A DNA stretch of 44,395 bases from an uncultured Mollicutes bacterium (GCA_947652375.1 CANTCS010000011.1:1-44395); one strand, 5' to 3'; numbered from the stretch's first letter, positions 19,658-29,933 are shown. Numbers and translations: made by a program. The notes: a model not told the origin generated them from the sequence alone.

Positions 19658-20626
19658 ATGAAAAAAGAAAAATCTACTATGAAATGGTATGATAGTGGTA
19701 AAATATTAACTTGCTTAATAATTGGAGTAATTGCTTTAATTATTTTGTGTAGTCAGTCATTCGCTATTGGTAGTGGAAATTCTTTTGCTATGTTTAGGAG
19801 TGTAATAAATCATAATAGTATTTATTTGCTTGTAATAGTTTATTTTATAGCATTACAGACTTATTTTGGTAAAAGAAATTTTAATTATTTAAATTTATTT
19901 TTAATTATAATTTATTCACTAGCGACAATAACATCATTTTTAACTGTTTTACAATCTTTTTCTTTAAATACGATTATTGTATTTAGTATTAATTTAATTA
20001 TTATTATTTATTTATTTCATACTATGTTTAGAGATACTAGAGTGTGGAGAGATTATAAATTAGGAAATTCTCCTTTTAATGAATTAAGTAATGAATTATA
20101 TTTCTATATTATTCTAGTTCTTAGTTTATTTTCTCTTACTGTAAATTTAGTATCTACTGTAGTAATTAGTGGTGTTATAATTTCGATATTAGATACTTTA
20201 TATTTAATATTATTTGCAAGATATATTTATTTATATCGAGAGTATTTAGATATACATAAAAAAGACAGTGATAATAAGGGTAATTTTGATGAAATTAAAG
20301 AGTCTATTAAAAATACGGTTTTAGAGACTCAAGAAAAAGTAAATAAGATTATTGATGAATATGAAATAGATAATAAAGTGGATAAAATAAAAGATAGTGT
20401 AAAAAATGGTTTAGAGGATTTATCTGAAAATATTAAAGATATAGTTGATAAGAATAGTATTGATAAATCTAGTAATATTAAGGAAAATGATAATAATGAA
20501 AAAATAACTGAAGATAAAGATAAAAAAGTAAATAATAAAAATAGGAATAATAATAATAAAAACAAGACTGGTAAAAAAAATAATACTATTAGTGATACTA
20601 ATAAAAAGAAAGGGGATAATAAATAA
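19658..20626 (+). CDS. Multi-TM membrane protein with low-complexity Lys/Asn-rich tail
   Basis: Several N-terminal TM segments followed by long charged C-terminus; RBS GGAAGGTG. Confidence 0.6.
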   Translation: MKKEKSTMKWYDSGKILTCLIIGVIALIILCSQSFAIGSGNSFAMFRSVINHNSIYLLVIVYFIALQTYFGKRNFNYLNLFLIIIYSLATITSFLTVLQSFSLNTIIVFSINLIIIIYLFHTMFRDTRVWRDYKLGNSPFNELSNELYFYIILVLSLFSLTVNLVSTVVISGVIISILDTLYLILFARYIYLYREYLDIHKKDSDNKGNFDEIKESIKNTVLETQEKVNKIIDEYEIDNKVDKIKDSVKNGLEDLSENIKDIVDKNSIDKSSNIKENDNNEKITEDKDKKVNNKNRNNNNKNKTGKKNNTISDTNKKKGDNK

Positions 20627-20970
20627 TGGATTTATTTGAGGAGATAACTAAGGCTAAAAAAGATTTTCCTAAAGTAAGTGTTGATAGCTTGAGTAATGAA
20701 GTTAAAAAGTATAAATTTAATTATTATCAAATATTTGCAATTATATTATTTATTATATTTTTCTTTTTAGGAATTATATTTGGTAACTTATTTGCAACTT
20801 GTCAAACGACTTCCTTTTACTATTCTAAAACTTGTATAGTTACAGAGTTTAATTTTTCTTTAATGTTATCTATTTGGTTTATAAGTCTTTTCGTTTCAAC
20901 TATTTTATTTGCTATAGGACATATTATTACTTTGCTTAGTAGTATTAATAATAATTTAGCTAAGAAATGA
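20626..20970 (+). CDS. Small two-TM membrane protein
   Basis: Overlaps the previous gene by 1 nt; two hydrophobic segments. Confidence 0.55.
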   Translation: MDLFEEITKAKKDFPKVSVDSLSNEVKKYKFNYYQIFAIILFIIFFFLGIIFGNLFATCQTTSFYYSKTCIVTEFNFSLMLSIWFISLFVSTILFAIGHIITLLSSINNNLAKK

Positions 20971-21035
20971 TAAAACTTAATAAATTTAATGTTTATTTCT
21001 TGCAATTTACATTAAAACATGGTAATTTTAATATG

Positions 21036-21054
21036 TAAGCATAACTTATGCTTA
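21036..21054. promoter_or_regulatory. Palindromic hairpin upstream of HU gene
   Basis: TAAGCATA-ACT-TATGCTTA perfect 8-bp inverted repeat in the hup leader. Confidence 0.4.
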
Positions 21055-21082
21055 ATTTAGAAAATAGGGAGGTAAATATTTT

Positions 21083-21355
21083 ATGAAAAAAGTTGAATTA
21101 GTAGAAGCTGTAGCAAATGCTACTGGATTAACTAAAGCTGACTCTACTAGAGCTATTGATGCTACTTTTGCTGCTATTACAGAAGCATTAGTAAAAGGAG
21201 ATAAAGTACCACTAGTTGGTTTTGGAACTTTTGATATCTCTAAGAGAGCTGCACGTGAGGGACGTAATCCTAGAACTGGTGAAACAGTTACTATTCCTGC
21301 TAGAAATGCTGTTACTTTCAAAGCAGGTTCTGCTTTAAAAGATGCTGTAAACTAA
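21083..21355 (+). CDS. hup: HU family DNA-binding protein
   Basis: KKVELVEAVANATGLTK...GFGTFDISKRAAREGRNPRTGETVTIPA. Confidence 0.97.
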   Translation: MKKVELVEAVANATGLTKADSTRAIDATFAAITEALVKGDKVPLVGFGTFDISKRAAREGRNPRTGETVTIPARNAVTFKAGSALKDAVN

Positions 21356-21367
21356 TTTTAAAGTTTA

Positions 21368-21402
21368 GAAAAAAAGAGCCTTATTTAGGGTTCTTTTCTT
21401 TT
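21368..21402 (+). terminator. Terminator after HU gene
   Basis: AAAAGAGCC/GGGTTCTTTT stem. Confidence 0.65.
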
Positions 21403-21435
21403 GGTTGTGTTATAATATTATTAGGTGGTGAATAT

Positions 21436-22536
21436 ATGCTAGATATTGCTTTAAAAGTACTTAAGGAAATAACAGATCATTCATATAAAGCTTATATAGT
21501 AGGAGGTTTTGTTAGGGATTATCTACTTGGTATAAAATCGAAAGATATTGATATAACTACTAATGCAACGCCTAAACAATTAAAAGAAATTTTTTTGGAT
21601 AGTTGTTTACCAAATGAAGATTATGGTTCTGTAATAGTTGAAAAAAATGGAATAAGATTTGAGATAACGACTTTTAGAAAAGAAGTTCTTTATGATGATA
21701 ATAGACGTCCTGTAGAGATTAAATATATTGATGATATTCATACTGATTTATTACGAAGAGATTTTATTATTAATACTATATGTATGGATAATGAAGGAGA
21801 AATTTTTGATCTTTTAGATGGGCGATTAGATTTAGAAAATAAAATAATTAGGACAGTTGGGAATGCTTTTGATAAATTTAGGGAAGATGTTTTGCGAATC
21901 CTTCGAGCTATTAGATTTGCTACTATATTAGATTTTAAGTTAGACAAAGAGATAATAGATGCTATTTGTGAAAATAAACATTTACTTAAAAATTTGTCTT
22001 ATCAAAGAAAAAAGAGTGAATTAGATAAAATATTTACTAGTCCAAATAGAAATTATGGTATTCAACTATTATTAGATTTAGGGCTTGATAACGAATTAGA
22101 AATACCAGATTTAAAAAAAGTACTTGATGTAGATATAACAAGTTCTATTGGTGTATGGAGTATATTAAATGTTACTAATATTTATCCATTTAATAAAAAT
22201 GAAATGGAGTTAATAGAAGATATTAATAAAGCACTTCTTTTAAATAATACTGATCCTATGGCATTATATAAATTTGGATTGTATGTAAATAGTGTTGCGG
22301 GAGAAATTAAGGGTAAAGATATTAAAAACATTACGGAATCTTATAATAACTTAATGATTAAAAGTAAAAGTGATATTAACATTGATTCAGAATCGATTAT
22401 GGCTATTTTAGATAAAGCTCCTGGAAAGTACTTAAAAGATATTTATAATGATATAGAAAGAGAAATTCTTTATAGAAGATTAAAAAATGAAAAAAAAGAG
22501 ATAGAGAACTATATTATAAAAAAATATTATGTTTAG
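21436..22536 (+). CDS. cca: CCA tRNA nucleotidyltransferase
   Basis: YIVGGFVRDYLLGIKSKDIDITTNATP, RRDFIINT, DKFREDVLRILRAIRFA. Confidence 0.95.
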   Translation: MLDIALKVLKEITDHSYKAYIVGGFVRDYLLGIKSKDIDITTNATPKQLKEIFLDSCLPNEDYGSVIVEKNGIRFEITTFRKEVLYDDNRRPVEIKYIDDIHTDLLRRDFIINTICMDNEGEIFDLLDGRLDLENKIIRTVGNAFDKFREDVLRILRAIRFATILDFKLDKEIIDAICENKHLLKNLSYQRKKSELDKIFTSPNRNYGIQLLLDLGLDNELEIPDLKKVLDVDITSSIGVWSILNVTNIYPFNKNEMELIEDINKALLLNNTDPMALYKFGLYVNSVAGEIKGKDIKNITESYNNLMIKSKSDINIDSESIMAILDKAPGKYLKDIYNDIEREILYRRLKNEKKEIENYIIKKYYV

Positions 22537-22545
22537 AGGTGACAT

Positions 22546-23709
22546 ATGAAAAGAATTTTTACGATAATTATATGTTTTATATTCATTATTGTTGGTTATA
22601 ATGTTGAAGCTTTAGAATATAAAACAAATGAATTGATTGCTGTTAATTCCTTAGCTACTGTAGATACGGAAAGATTTTTATATAAGGATTTTTTATTTAA
22701 TATTAATGGTAATTCTGCAAATTTAAGTTTTACAACAATTAAAAATAAAAGTAATTCTAAAGAATATATCACTTTTAATATTTTAATGTTTGATAAAGAT
22801 AAGAAAAATATTGGTTTTATAACATATTGTTCTAAAAAAGATTATGAAAGTAGTTTTGCAAATTATGAAATAGCTTCTAATCAAGAGCTAGCTTTTAATA
22901 TTAATATAAGTGAACGTTATTTTGTTGAGGGAAAGAGTATTAATGACCTTAGTTATATTGCTTTATTTGATGAAAATAAATATTGTCAGATAGGGGGATA
23001 TTCGAAGTATCAAGATTTGACAATTGAACAAATTAGTTCGGGTAATTTAGCTGATAATGTTGATTATAAAAATATTTCTATAGAAACAATAAAATTACTT
23101 ATTAATAAAGGTATTATAGTTATGATCGTTATAATTGGTATATTACTTATTGCGCTTATAATTAATGGAATTATTCTTAATGCTTTATATAAAAGAATGT
23201 TTACTAAAACAACTAAATTAGCATATATTCCTTTTTTAAATAATTATATATCCGTTAAATTATCTTTTGGAGATTTACCTAGCAAGATTTTTTTAGGGTT
23301 TCTCGGATTAGCTTTAATTTTATTTTTATTTAAAATTGGTTTCTTACTTACTTTAGTAAATATTATCAGTTTTGTTTCTTTTATCATTGTTATTATTAAA
23401 TTAATAACTAAAAATTATAATTTGTTTTATTATGAAAAATTAGATAATTTGAATAAAAATACAGTTATTGAAGATAAAAATAAGGAAAGAGTTTCATTTA
23501 TAAATCATGTACAAGAAGATAATATGGATAAAAATAATGTGAGTAATGAGGATATTGTTGATTTAAGTTACGAAAATGAATCTCAAGATACAGTTTTTGG
23601 AAATATAAGTGTAGGTAGTAATATGTTTAATAATAATATAAATCAGGAAAATAATAGTGAAAAAGATACTGATAATAATGAGTCGGATCTGTCTAAATTT
23701 TTTAGATAG
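22546..23709 (+). CDS. Membrane protein with signal peptide and extracytoplasmic domain, unknown function
   Basis: Signal peptide, ectodomain, then three or so TM segments and acidic tail. Confidence 0.6.
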   Translation: MKRIFTIIICFIFIIVGYNVEALEYKTNELIAVNSLATVDTERFLYKDFLFNINGNSANLSFTTIKNKSNSKEYITFNILMFDKDKKNIGFITYCSKKDYESSFANYEIASNQELAFNINISERYFVEGKSINDLSYIALFDENKYCQIGGYSKYQDLTIEQISSGNLADNVDYKNISIETIKLLINKGIIVMIVIIGILLIALIINGIILNALYKRMFTKTTKLAYIPFLNNYISVKLSFGDLPSKIFLGFLGLALILFLFKIGFLLTLVNIISFVSFIIVIIKLITKNYNLFYYEKLDNLNKNTVIEDKNKERVSFINHVQEDNMDKNNVSNEDIVDLSYENESQDTVFGNISVGSNMFNNNINQENNSEKDTDNNESDLSKFFR

Positions 23710-23772
23710 ATTTTTTCTTTTAATAAATGTTCAATTTATGATATTATAAATATATTAAGGGAGATGATAATT

Positions 23773-24438
23773 TTGAAAAGTTCAAAGTTAGTAGATATTT
23801 TTAAAAGTGGTAATATAGTTATTCCCTTATATTTATATAAATGTATTGATAAGTTTAATTTGGAGCTTGGTGATTTTATATTTTTAATGTATCTTTATAA
23901 TTTAGGAAATAAATTTTTATTTAATCCAAATAAGTTTGCTGAAGAGTTGGGGCTTAAATTACTTGATGTTATGAATAAAATAAGTAGTTTAACGGAAAAA
24001 GGGTTTATTAGAGTCGAGGTATTAAAAAATGAAAAGAATTTAATGGAAGAGGTTGTTATTTTAGATGATTTTTATAATAAATTATCTTTAATTACAATTG
24101 ATGATATAAACAGTAATTCTAGTAAGGATTCTAATATTTTTGAAATAATTGAGAAAGAATTTGGAAGAACTTTAAGTCCTATAGAATATGAAATTATTAA
24201 AGCATGGTTAGATAATAATATTAGCGAGGAACTTATTAGAGAGGCAATAAAGGAAGCTACTTTTAATGGAGTATCTAATTTAAGATATATTGATAAGATT
24301 TTGTATGAATGGGGAAAATTAGGGTTAAAAAGTGTTAGTGATGTAGAAGAAAATAGAAAGAAAAGAAATAGTTTGAAAGATAAAGAAAATGACATTGATT
24401 TAGATATTGTAGAATGGAATTGGTTTGATGAAGAGTGA
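23773..24438 (+). CDS. dnaD: DnaD-like replication initiation protein (TTG start likely)
   Basis: DnaD C-terminal motif FGRTLSPIEYEIIKAWLDNN...ATFNGVSNLRYIDKILYEWGK; upstream of nth as in Bacillus. Confidence 0.9.
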   Translation: MKSSKLVDIFKSGNIVIPLYLYKCIDKFNLELGDFIFLMYLYNLGNKFLFNPNKFAEELGLKLLDVMNKISSLTEKGFIRVEVLKNEKNLMEEVVILDDFYNKLSLITIDDINSNSSKDSNIFEIIEKEFGRTLSPIEYEIIKAWLDNNISEELIREAIKEATFNGVSNLRYIDKILYEWGKLGLKSVSDVEENRKKRNSLKDKENDIDLDIVEWNWFDEE

Positions 24439-25057
24439 AATTATTAGTAATTATTTAGAAGAATTATACCCTGATCCTAAATGTGAACTTATTTATCATA
24501 ATGATTATGAGTTATTAATTGCTGTTGTATTAAGTGCTCAATCTACGGATAAAAGGGTTAATTCTGTAACACCTATTATTTTTAATAAGTATAAGACATT
24601 AAAGGAATTAAAAAATGCTAATCTTGTGGATTTGGAAAAAATTATTAGACCTGTAGGTTCTTTTAGGAAAAAGGCTTATTACGTTAAAGAAATTGCTAGA
24701 CTAATTTTTGAAGAATATAATGGTGTTGTGCCTAGAGATAGAGAAATTTTAAACAATTTTCCTGGTGTTGGGAGAAAAACAATAAATGTTTTTTTAAGTG
24801 AATTTTATAATGAACCTTTTATTGCTGTTGATACTCATGTTGAAAGAGTGTCAAAAAGATTAGGTCTAGTTTCTAAAAATGATGATGTTTTAAAAATTGA
24901 AAAGAAATTAGAGAAGAAGTTTCCTAAAAATGTTTGGGGGAGACGTCATTTACAGATGGTTTTGTTTGGTAGATATTATTGTAAAGCTAAAAAACCTAGT
25001 TGTTTAAATTGTAAATTAATAGAAATTTGTAAAGAAAAAAAGAAGAATTTTGAATGA
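24425..25057 (+). CDS. nth: Endonuclease III
   Basis: LSAQSTDKRVNSV, FPGVGRKTINVFLSEF, VDTHVERVSKRL, CX6CX2CX5C Fe-S motif. Confidence 0.96.
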   Translation: MMKSEIISNYLEELYPDPKCELIYHNDYELLIAVVLSAQSTDKRVNSVTPIIFNKYKTLKELKNANLVDLEKIIRPVGSFRKKAYYVKEIARLIFEEYNGVVPRDREILNNFPGVGRKTINVFLSEFYNEPFIAVDTHVERVSKRLGLVSKNDDVLKIEKKLEKKFPKNVWGRRHLQMVLFGRYYCKAKKPSCLNCKLIEICKEKKKNFE

Positions 25058-25069
25058 AATTCTTCTTTT
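25041..25069. terminator. Bidirectional terminator between convergent nth and ponA
   Basis: AGAAGAATTT/AAATTCTTCT 10-bp stem with A/T flanks, overlapping the nth stop codon. Confidence 0.7.
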
Positions 25070-27848
25070 ATGGTGTAGGAATAGGTGCTGTTGGTGTTGG
25101 CGTTGGCGATGGAGTCGGTGATGGTGTGGCTGATGGAGATGGTGAATCAGTTGGTTTTGGCTCTGGTTTTTCGCTGACAGGTTTTTCGAATTTTTTAATT
25201 GCTGCTTCACTTTGAACTTCACTTGATGATTTGTAACTACCTACAACTTTATAAGTACCGTATGGGCTTCCGTCTGGTGTATATTGGAAGATAGTTTTGT
25301 CTGTCCAACCAATTAAGATTCCATCTTTATAAATATTATATCCCCATTCCCCTAAATCATCATTTTTTAGTTCTCCAGGATCAACGCCTTGGAAAGTAAT
25401 AGTTATCTTACCAGTAAGAGATTCTGTTATTTTTAAATCAGTTGGAGCACTTATTTTATAATTTGTTGTGTCATATTCAGTTGGTTCATACCCTTTTTTA
25501 AAATATTCATAAATTGCATTAACACCAGGAGATGCTAATTTAGGAGGGTTGCTTCCAGGAGCAATGCCGATTTTTACAACACTTGATGGTTGTTTAAAAG
25601 CTTCACGATTGTTTTCCATAGCACCAGCGGCTACTAAAGCATTAAATAACTTATCTTTTTGAATTGTTGCTGGGACATTGTGTAAGACATAACCGTCTCT
25701 TACAGAATCTTTGGTAGTGTTTTCATAGCCATACCACATACCAATAACTGTTTTAGTTGAATACCCAACTACCCAAGAGTCTCTTATAGCATCTCCAGGC
25801 ATATTTAGAGCATTCATATATTTTTCATCAAAGTTAGTAGTACCTGTTTTACAAGCAACATTATGTGGTGTTCCTCCAGTCAACGCTACATCTTGTAAAA
25901 CACTAGATATCATAAAAGCTGTTGCATCAGACATAACTTGTTTTTTATTTGATTTATGTTCTTTTGTTTCACCTGTTTGTCTGAAAACAACTTTACTAAC
26001 TGAATATGGTTCATTATAGTATCCACCATTAGAAAATGCCGCATAGGCACCAGCCATTTGTAATGGATTTGTACCGGTATAGGCACCGATTGAGTGTGCT
26101 TCATGAATTTTTGCAGGAGCTTTAGTATCACTAGAATTCTTTTTGTTAACACATTTATCTAATTCTTTATTATATTTATATCCAGATGAACATAATTCTG
26201 GTTCTAATCCTAAATTAGTTGTAAATTCTTTAATTTTATCATTTTCAACTTGTTGAAAGGCTTTTAGGGCAGGAATATTACGTGAAGTTGATAAAGCTCT
26301 TCTTAAAGTGATTGTTCCAAAATATCCATTATCCCAGTTTTTAATTGATCTTCCATTAGAATATGTATATTTAGAGTCATCAAAAAGTTGATAAGTTGAC
26401 CAATTATTATATTCTATACCAGGAGCATAATCGAATAGTGGTTTTGCAGAAGATCCTGGTTGTCGTGAAATGCTTGTAGCATTGTTCAATTGAAGAGCAC
26501 CATTTTTATTACGTCCATTTCCAATTGCTAAAATTTTTCCAGTTTCTGAGTCTAGTACTGCTACACCAGTTTGAACAACATCATTTATCCAATTATAATT
26601 TTCTCCATTTAGAACGGAATTTACTGCATCTTGTTTTCCTCTATCTAAATTAGTATAAACTAGTAAAGGAGTTGTATATGGATTAACCCCATAAGAGTCT
26701 TTTACTTCTTCAACAACTGTATCGATATAGCCTTGATAAACATTATCAGATGCTGAATTTATTTCAGCTGTTAATGATTCTACAGGAATAGCATTAGCAA
26801 TTTTTTCTTCTTCTGCAGTAATATATCCATGTCTACGCATTAAATAAAGTACTGTTTTTCTTCTAGCTGTTGCATTTTTTGGATTAACATTAGGTCTATA
26901 AAAGTTAGGGGATTTGAACATACCAGCTAAAATTGCTGCTTCACTAAGATTTAGATCTGTAACACTTTTTCCAAAATATGCTTTAGATGCTTCTTCAACT
27001 CCGTAAATATTTCCTCCTAAGAAGTGATTATTAACATAATATTCGATAATTTGTTCTTTACTAAACTTTTTCTCTAATTTAAATACAGCTAAATAAATAT
27101 CTTCAAATTTACGAGTTATACCAGAAAAACCGGAAGTTTTTTGACCAAATTTATCTGTGAAACTATTTTTTACAACTTGCATAGATAAGGTTGAAGCTCC
27201 ACCAGCTCCAGAATTACCTAAAACTTGTCCAATTGTTGCCTTTAAAAATCTTGGAGCATCAAATCCATTATGAAGAAAGAATCTTGAGTCTTCTGTTGCA
27301 ATAATGGCATCGACTAAAACTTCAGGTAATTTATCGTATGTAACTTTTTCTCTTTTTTCAGAACCTAATTTGGCAATTTCATTTCCATCTTTGTCAAAAA
27401 TTCTTGTAAGTTCAGCGGTATTTAGTTTTACTGTTTCAAACTTTGGATCGGCTTGAGATTTTACATATACTAGGAATACACTAAATGCAATTAAACCTAT
27501 TATACCAAGTGATAAGAAAATGATTAAAAGTATACTTATTATTTTTCTTACTTTAGATTTATTGGCTGATTTTTTTAATAACCAAGCAATACCTTCAATA
27601 ACTATTAATATAACTGTAACAATTATTGTTAATTCAATCCCTAATATAAAATAAGTAGATAAAATTATTGCTAGATTAAATAATAAAAGTGCAAATTTTA
27701 TATTTGAATCAATTTTATTATTTTTTGGACTCCTTTTTTTAGGTTTATTTTTTAAACTAATATTATTAGTTTTACTCTTAGTATTATTAACAGTATTTTT
27801 TTTAGTGTTTGTATTAGGTTTTTTTCCTTTTATTTCTTTTTTTTGCAT
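25068..27848 (-). CDS. ponA: Class A penicillin-binding protein 1A (transglycosylase/transpeptidase) with FN3-like domain and Pro/Ser/Thr tail
   Basis: ATEDSRFFLHNGFD, SRQPGSSAKPLFDYAPG, CKTGTT; tail PKPTDSPSPSATPSPTPSPTPTPTAPIPTP; start at MQKKE preceded by GGAGG. Confidence 0.95.
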   Translation of the reverse strand: MQKKEIKGKKPNTNTKKNTVNNTKSKTNNISLKNKPKKRSPKNNKIDSNIKFALLLFNLAIILSTYFILGIELTIIVTVILIVIEGIAWLLKKSANKSKVRKIISILLIIFLSLGIIGLIAFSVFLVYVKSQADPKFETVKLNTAELTRIFDKDGNEIAKLGSEKREKVTYDKLPEVLVDAIIATEDSRFFLHNGFDAPRFLKATIGQVLGNSGAGGASTLSMQVVKNSFTDKFGQKTSGFSGITRKFEDIYLAVFKLEKKFSKEQIIEYYVNNHFLGGNIYGVEEASKAYFGKSVTDLNLSEAAILAGMFKSPNFYRPNVNPKNATARRKTVLYLMRRHGYITAEEEKIANAIPVESLTAEINSASDNVYQGYIDTVVEEVKDSYGVNPYTTPLLVYTNLDRGKQDAVNSVLNGENYNWINDVVQTGVAVLDSETGKILAIGNGRNKNGALQLNNATSISRQPGSSAKPLFDYAPGIEYNNWSTYQLFDDSKYTYSNGRSIKNWDNGYFGTITLRRALSTSRNIPALKAFQQVENDKIKEFTTNLGLEPELCSSGYKYNKELDKCVNKKNSSDTKAPAKIHEAHSIGAYTGTNPLQMAGAYAAFSNGGYYNEPYSVSKVVFRQTGETKEHKSNKKQVMSDATAFMISSVLQDVALTGGTPHNVACKTGTTNFDEKYMNALNMPGDAIRDSWVVGYSTKTVIGMWYGYENTTKDSVRDGYVLHNVPATIQKDKLFNALVAAGAMENNREAFKQPSSVVKIGIAPGSNPPKLASPGVNAIYEYFKKGYEPTEYDTTNYKISAPTDLKITESLTGKITITFQGVDPGELKNDDLGEWGYNIYKDGILIGWTDKTIFQYTPDGSPYGTYKVVGSYKSSSEVQSEAAIKKFEKPVSEKPEPKPTDSPSPSATPSPTPSPTPTPTAPIPTP

Positions 27849-27849
27849 T

Positions 27850-28440
27850 TTATATACCTCCAATTAGATTATCAATTATTTCTAAATAGTTGATTCTTGG
27901 TTTATAGCCATCTTTAATTAAATATGCATTTTCTTTAAAAAATTTAATTGGAATAGATTTTCTATTTTCATTTTTTAAAAAATCTATAAACTTTTTAGCT
28001 GTTAAAAGGTATGTTTCATTTAAACTGGTAAATCTTATAATTAAAAATGCAATTCCATTATGGTTATAAATATTATTTAAATGTTTTATTTGGTGGGGAT
28101 GAATATTCTTAAGTGAAAAAGCGGTTTTACATTTAGTCTCTTTTGCTTCAAAATCAATATATTTGCCTTTATAAATTCCATTATAATCAGTTGTTGAGGG
28201 AACTGTAAAAAAAGCTTCTTTAATTACGGTTTTATCTCTAGATGGATAATCTACTTTTGTGATTTTTATAGGAGTTGGTTTTTTATAAATATAAGCTTTA
28301 TCTATCTCTCTATAATATTCATTCGTAATGTTTAGCTCACTTTCTAAAGTCATTCCTCTATTTTTATAAGAAATTTGTGGTTTTGTTGAATTATTTTTGT
28401 TATTTTGTGTTTCTTTTTTGATACCATTTGGATAATTCAT
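27850..28440 (-). CDS. recU: Holliday junction resolvase RecU
   Basis: RGMTLESELNITNEYY, FFTVPSTTDYNGIYKGKYIDFEAKETK, upstream of ponA. Confidence 0.95.
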   Translation of the reverse strand: MNYPNGIKKETQNNKNNSTKPQISYKNRGMTLESELNITNEYYREIDKAYIYKKPTPIKITKVDYPSRDKTVIKEAFFTVPSTTDYNGIYKGKYIDFEAKETKCKTAFSLKNIHPHQIKHLNNIYNHNGIAFLIIRFTSLNETYLLTAKKFIDFLKNENRKSIPIKFFKENAYLIKDGYKPRINYLEIIDNLIGGI

Positions 28441-28576
28441 CTCATCACCTATCTTTAATTATACTATACTTTATTTAATTTTACCATAAATTTTTATTTG
28501 TAGTTTATTTTCTAATTTTGTCGAATTTATGATTTTTTTTAAATTATGTCTTATAATTCTTTATAGGTGATAAGAT

Positions 28577-28696
28577 ATGAATTTTTTAGAAGTTAACAAA
28601 GTACTTAATAAAATGATTAATAATACACGAGTTGGGGCAATAGATTTGAATGTTTCGATTATAAAGAATGGGTTAATAATTGACAAAAAAGATTAA
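28577..28696 (+). CDS. Possible 39-aa small protein
   Basis: MNFLEVNKVLNKMINNTRVGAIDLNVSIIKNGLIIDKKD, preceded by ATAGGTGATAAG; not in ORF track because it is short. Confidence 0.3.
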   Translation: MNFLEVNKVLNKMINNTRVGAIDLNVSIIKNGLIIDKKD

Positions 28697-28734
28697 AAAT
28701 GACATAATACTACTGTAAGGGATTGGTGATAAAA

Positions 28735-29085
28735 ATGTATCATAGTAAGATTAATCTTATGCCTCAAGACATTCTAGATAAAGATTTCAAAATTGATACT
28801 AGAGGATATCGCTTGAAAGAAGTAGATCAATATTTGGATGTTATAATAAGTGACTATGAACAATTTCTTGAAATTATTAATAATTTAGAAAAAGAAAAAG
28901 CAGAGTTACTAGCTGAAATCATGAATCTTAAGCAGGAACTTCGTAATTCTAGGATGAATATGGAAGTTGCTTCTAATAGTAAAGCTAATGGAGAAGTTAC
29001 TAATGTTGATATAATGCGTAGATTATCTCAGCTTGAAAAAATGGTTTATGGTGTTATAGCAAATGATAAGAATGAAGACAATTAA
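28735..29085 (+). CDS. gpsB: Cell division protein GpsB/DivIVA-like
   Basis: INLMPQDILDKDFKIDTRGYRLKEVDQYLDVIISDYE; immediately upstream of rnpB. Confidence 0.93.
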   Translation: MYHSKINLMPQDILDKDFKIDTRGYRLKEVDQYLDVIISDYEQFLEIINNLEKEKAELLAEIMNLKQELRNSRMNMEVASNSKANGEVTNVDIMRRLSQLEKMVYGVIANDKNEDN

Positions 29086-29430
29086 TATATAGACAAACGC
29101 TGGAGTACTTGATGCTCTTGAGGAAAGTCCATGCTCGCACAATCTGAGATGGTTGTAGTGTTCGTGCCTAGGGAATAAATAACCTAGGGTAGTTTTTGCT
29201 AACGGCGGAACTTATTCCTAAGTATTAGTATATGGAGTAAGCCGTAAAGTGCCGCAGTGACGATACTTTTGGAAACGAAAGAGTGAAACGTGGTAAACCC
29301 CACGAGCGAGAAACCCAAATTTGGTAGGGGAGCCTTAATTAGAGAAATGAATCAAGTTAGGGACTAGAAATAGTAGATAAATGTTTGTCGCCTGGTGACA
29401 GGAACAGAACATGGCTTATTTATATTTATT
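29085..29430 (+). ncRNA. rnpB: RNase P RNA, type B (compact)
   Basis: GAGGAAAGTCCATGCTCGCAC, GTAGTGTTCGTGCCTAG, GTAAACCCCACGAGCGAGAAACCCAAATTTGGTAGGGG, ACAGAACATGGCTTA; boundaries approximate. Confidence 0.96.
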
Positions 29431-29450
29431 GTTAAAACTAGAGGTGTTGT

Positions 29451-29933
29451 ATGAAAGAATTAGGTGAGTATTTAAAGAGAACACGGATGGGGAACGGTGT
29501 TAGTCTAACAGAAGCTTGTGAAGATCTTGATATATCAACATCACATTTAGAAAATATAGAAAGTGGAAATGTTAGAGCTTTTAAAGATGTATATGAACTT
29601 AGAGATTCAATAAGAAATTATGCCAAATATTTAGGACTTGAGCCAGATAAAGTAGTTGATGAATTTAATGAATTTTTATTTCAGCATACATCAAAAATTT
29701 CTTTGGAAGATATAAAGATTGCTCAAAAGAAAAGGGATCAAGAAGAGCTAAAAAAAGTAAAATCTCCTTATACTAAAGAATATAAGAAAAAATTTAATTT
29801 TTGGCCAATAATTTATATAGCTATAGGCTTTATTTTAATAATGGTTATTATTTATTTAATAATTAGTTCTTTTAATGAAGTTCCAAAAAGAGTTGATGAA
29901 TTAAAAGCTTTAAATAAGGAGGAAATATTATGA
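29451..29933 (+). CDS. RodZ/YmfM-like HTH membrane protein
   Basis: N-terminal HTH (GEYLKRTRMGNGVSLTEACEDLDISTSHLENIESGN), C-terminal TM; upstream of pgsA. Confidence 0.85.
   Translation: MKELGEYLKRTRMGNGVSLTEACEDLDISTSHLENIESGNVRAFKDVYELRDSIRNYAKYLGLEPDKVVDEFNEFLFQHTSKISLEDIKIAQKKRDQEELKKVKSPYTKEYKKKFNFWPIIYIAIGFILIMVIIYLIISSFNEVPKRVDELKALNKEEIL

Noticed and set aside
20329-20565. Minus-strand Leu/Ser-rich 78-aa ORF
   Set aside because: Mirror of the Lys/Asn-rich tail of the plus-strand gene; composition artefact.
21052-21321. Minus-strand 89-aa ORF
   Set aside because: Antisense to HU, which is unambiguous.
24072-24395. Minus-strand 107-aa ORF
   Set aside because: Antisense to dnaD.
25016-25222. 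Minus-strand His/Gln-rich 68-aa ORF
   Set aside because: Out-of-frame reading of the Pro/Ser/Thr tail of PBP1A; compositional artefact.
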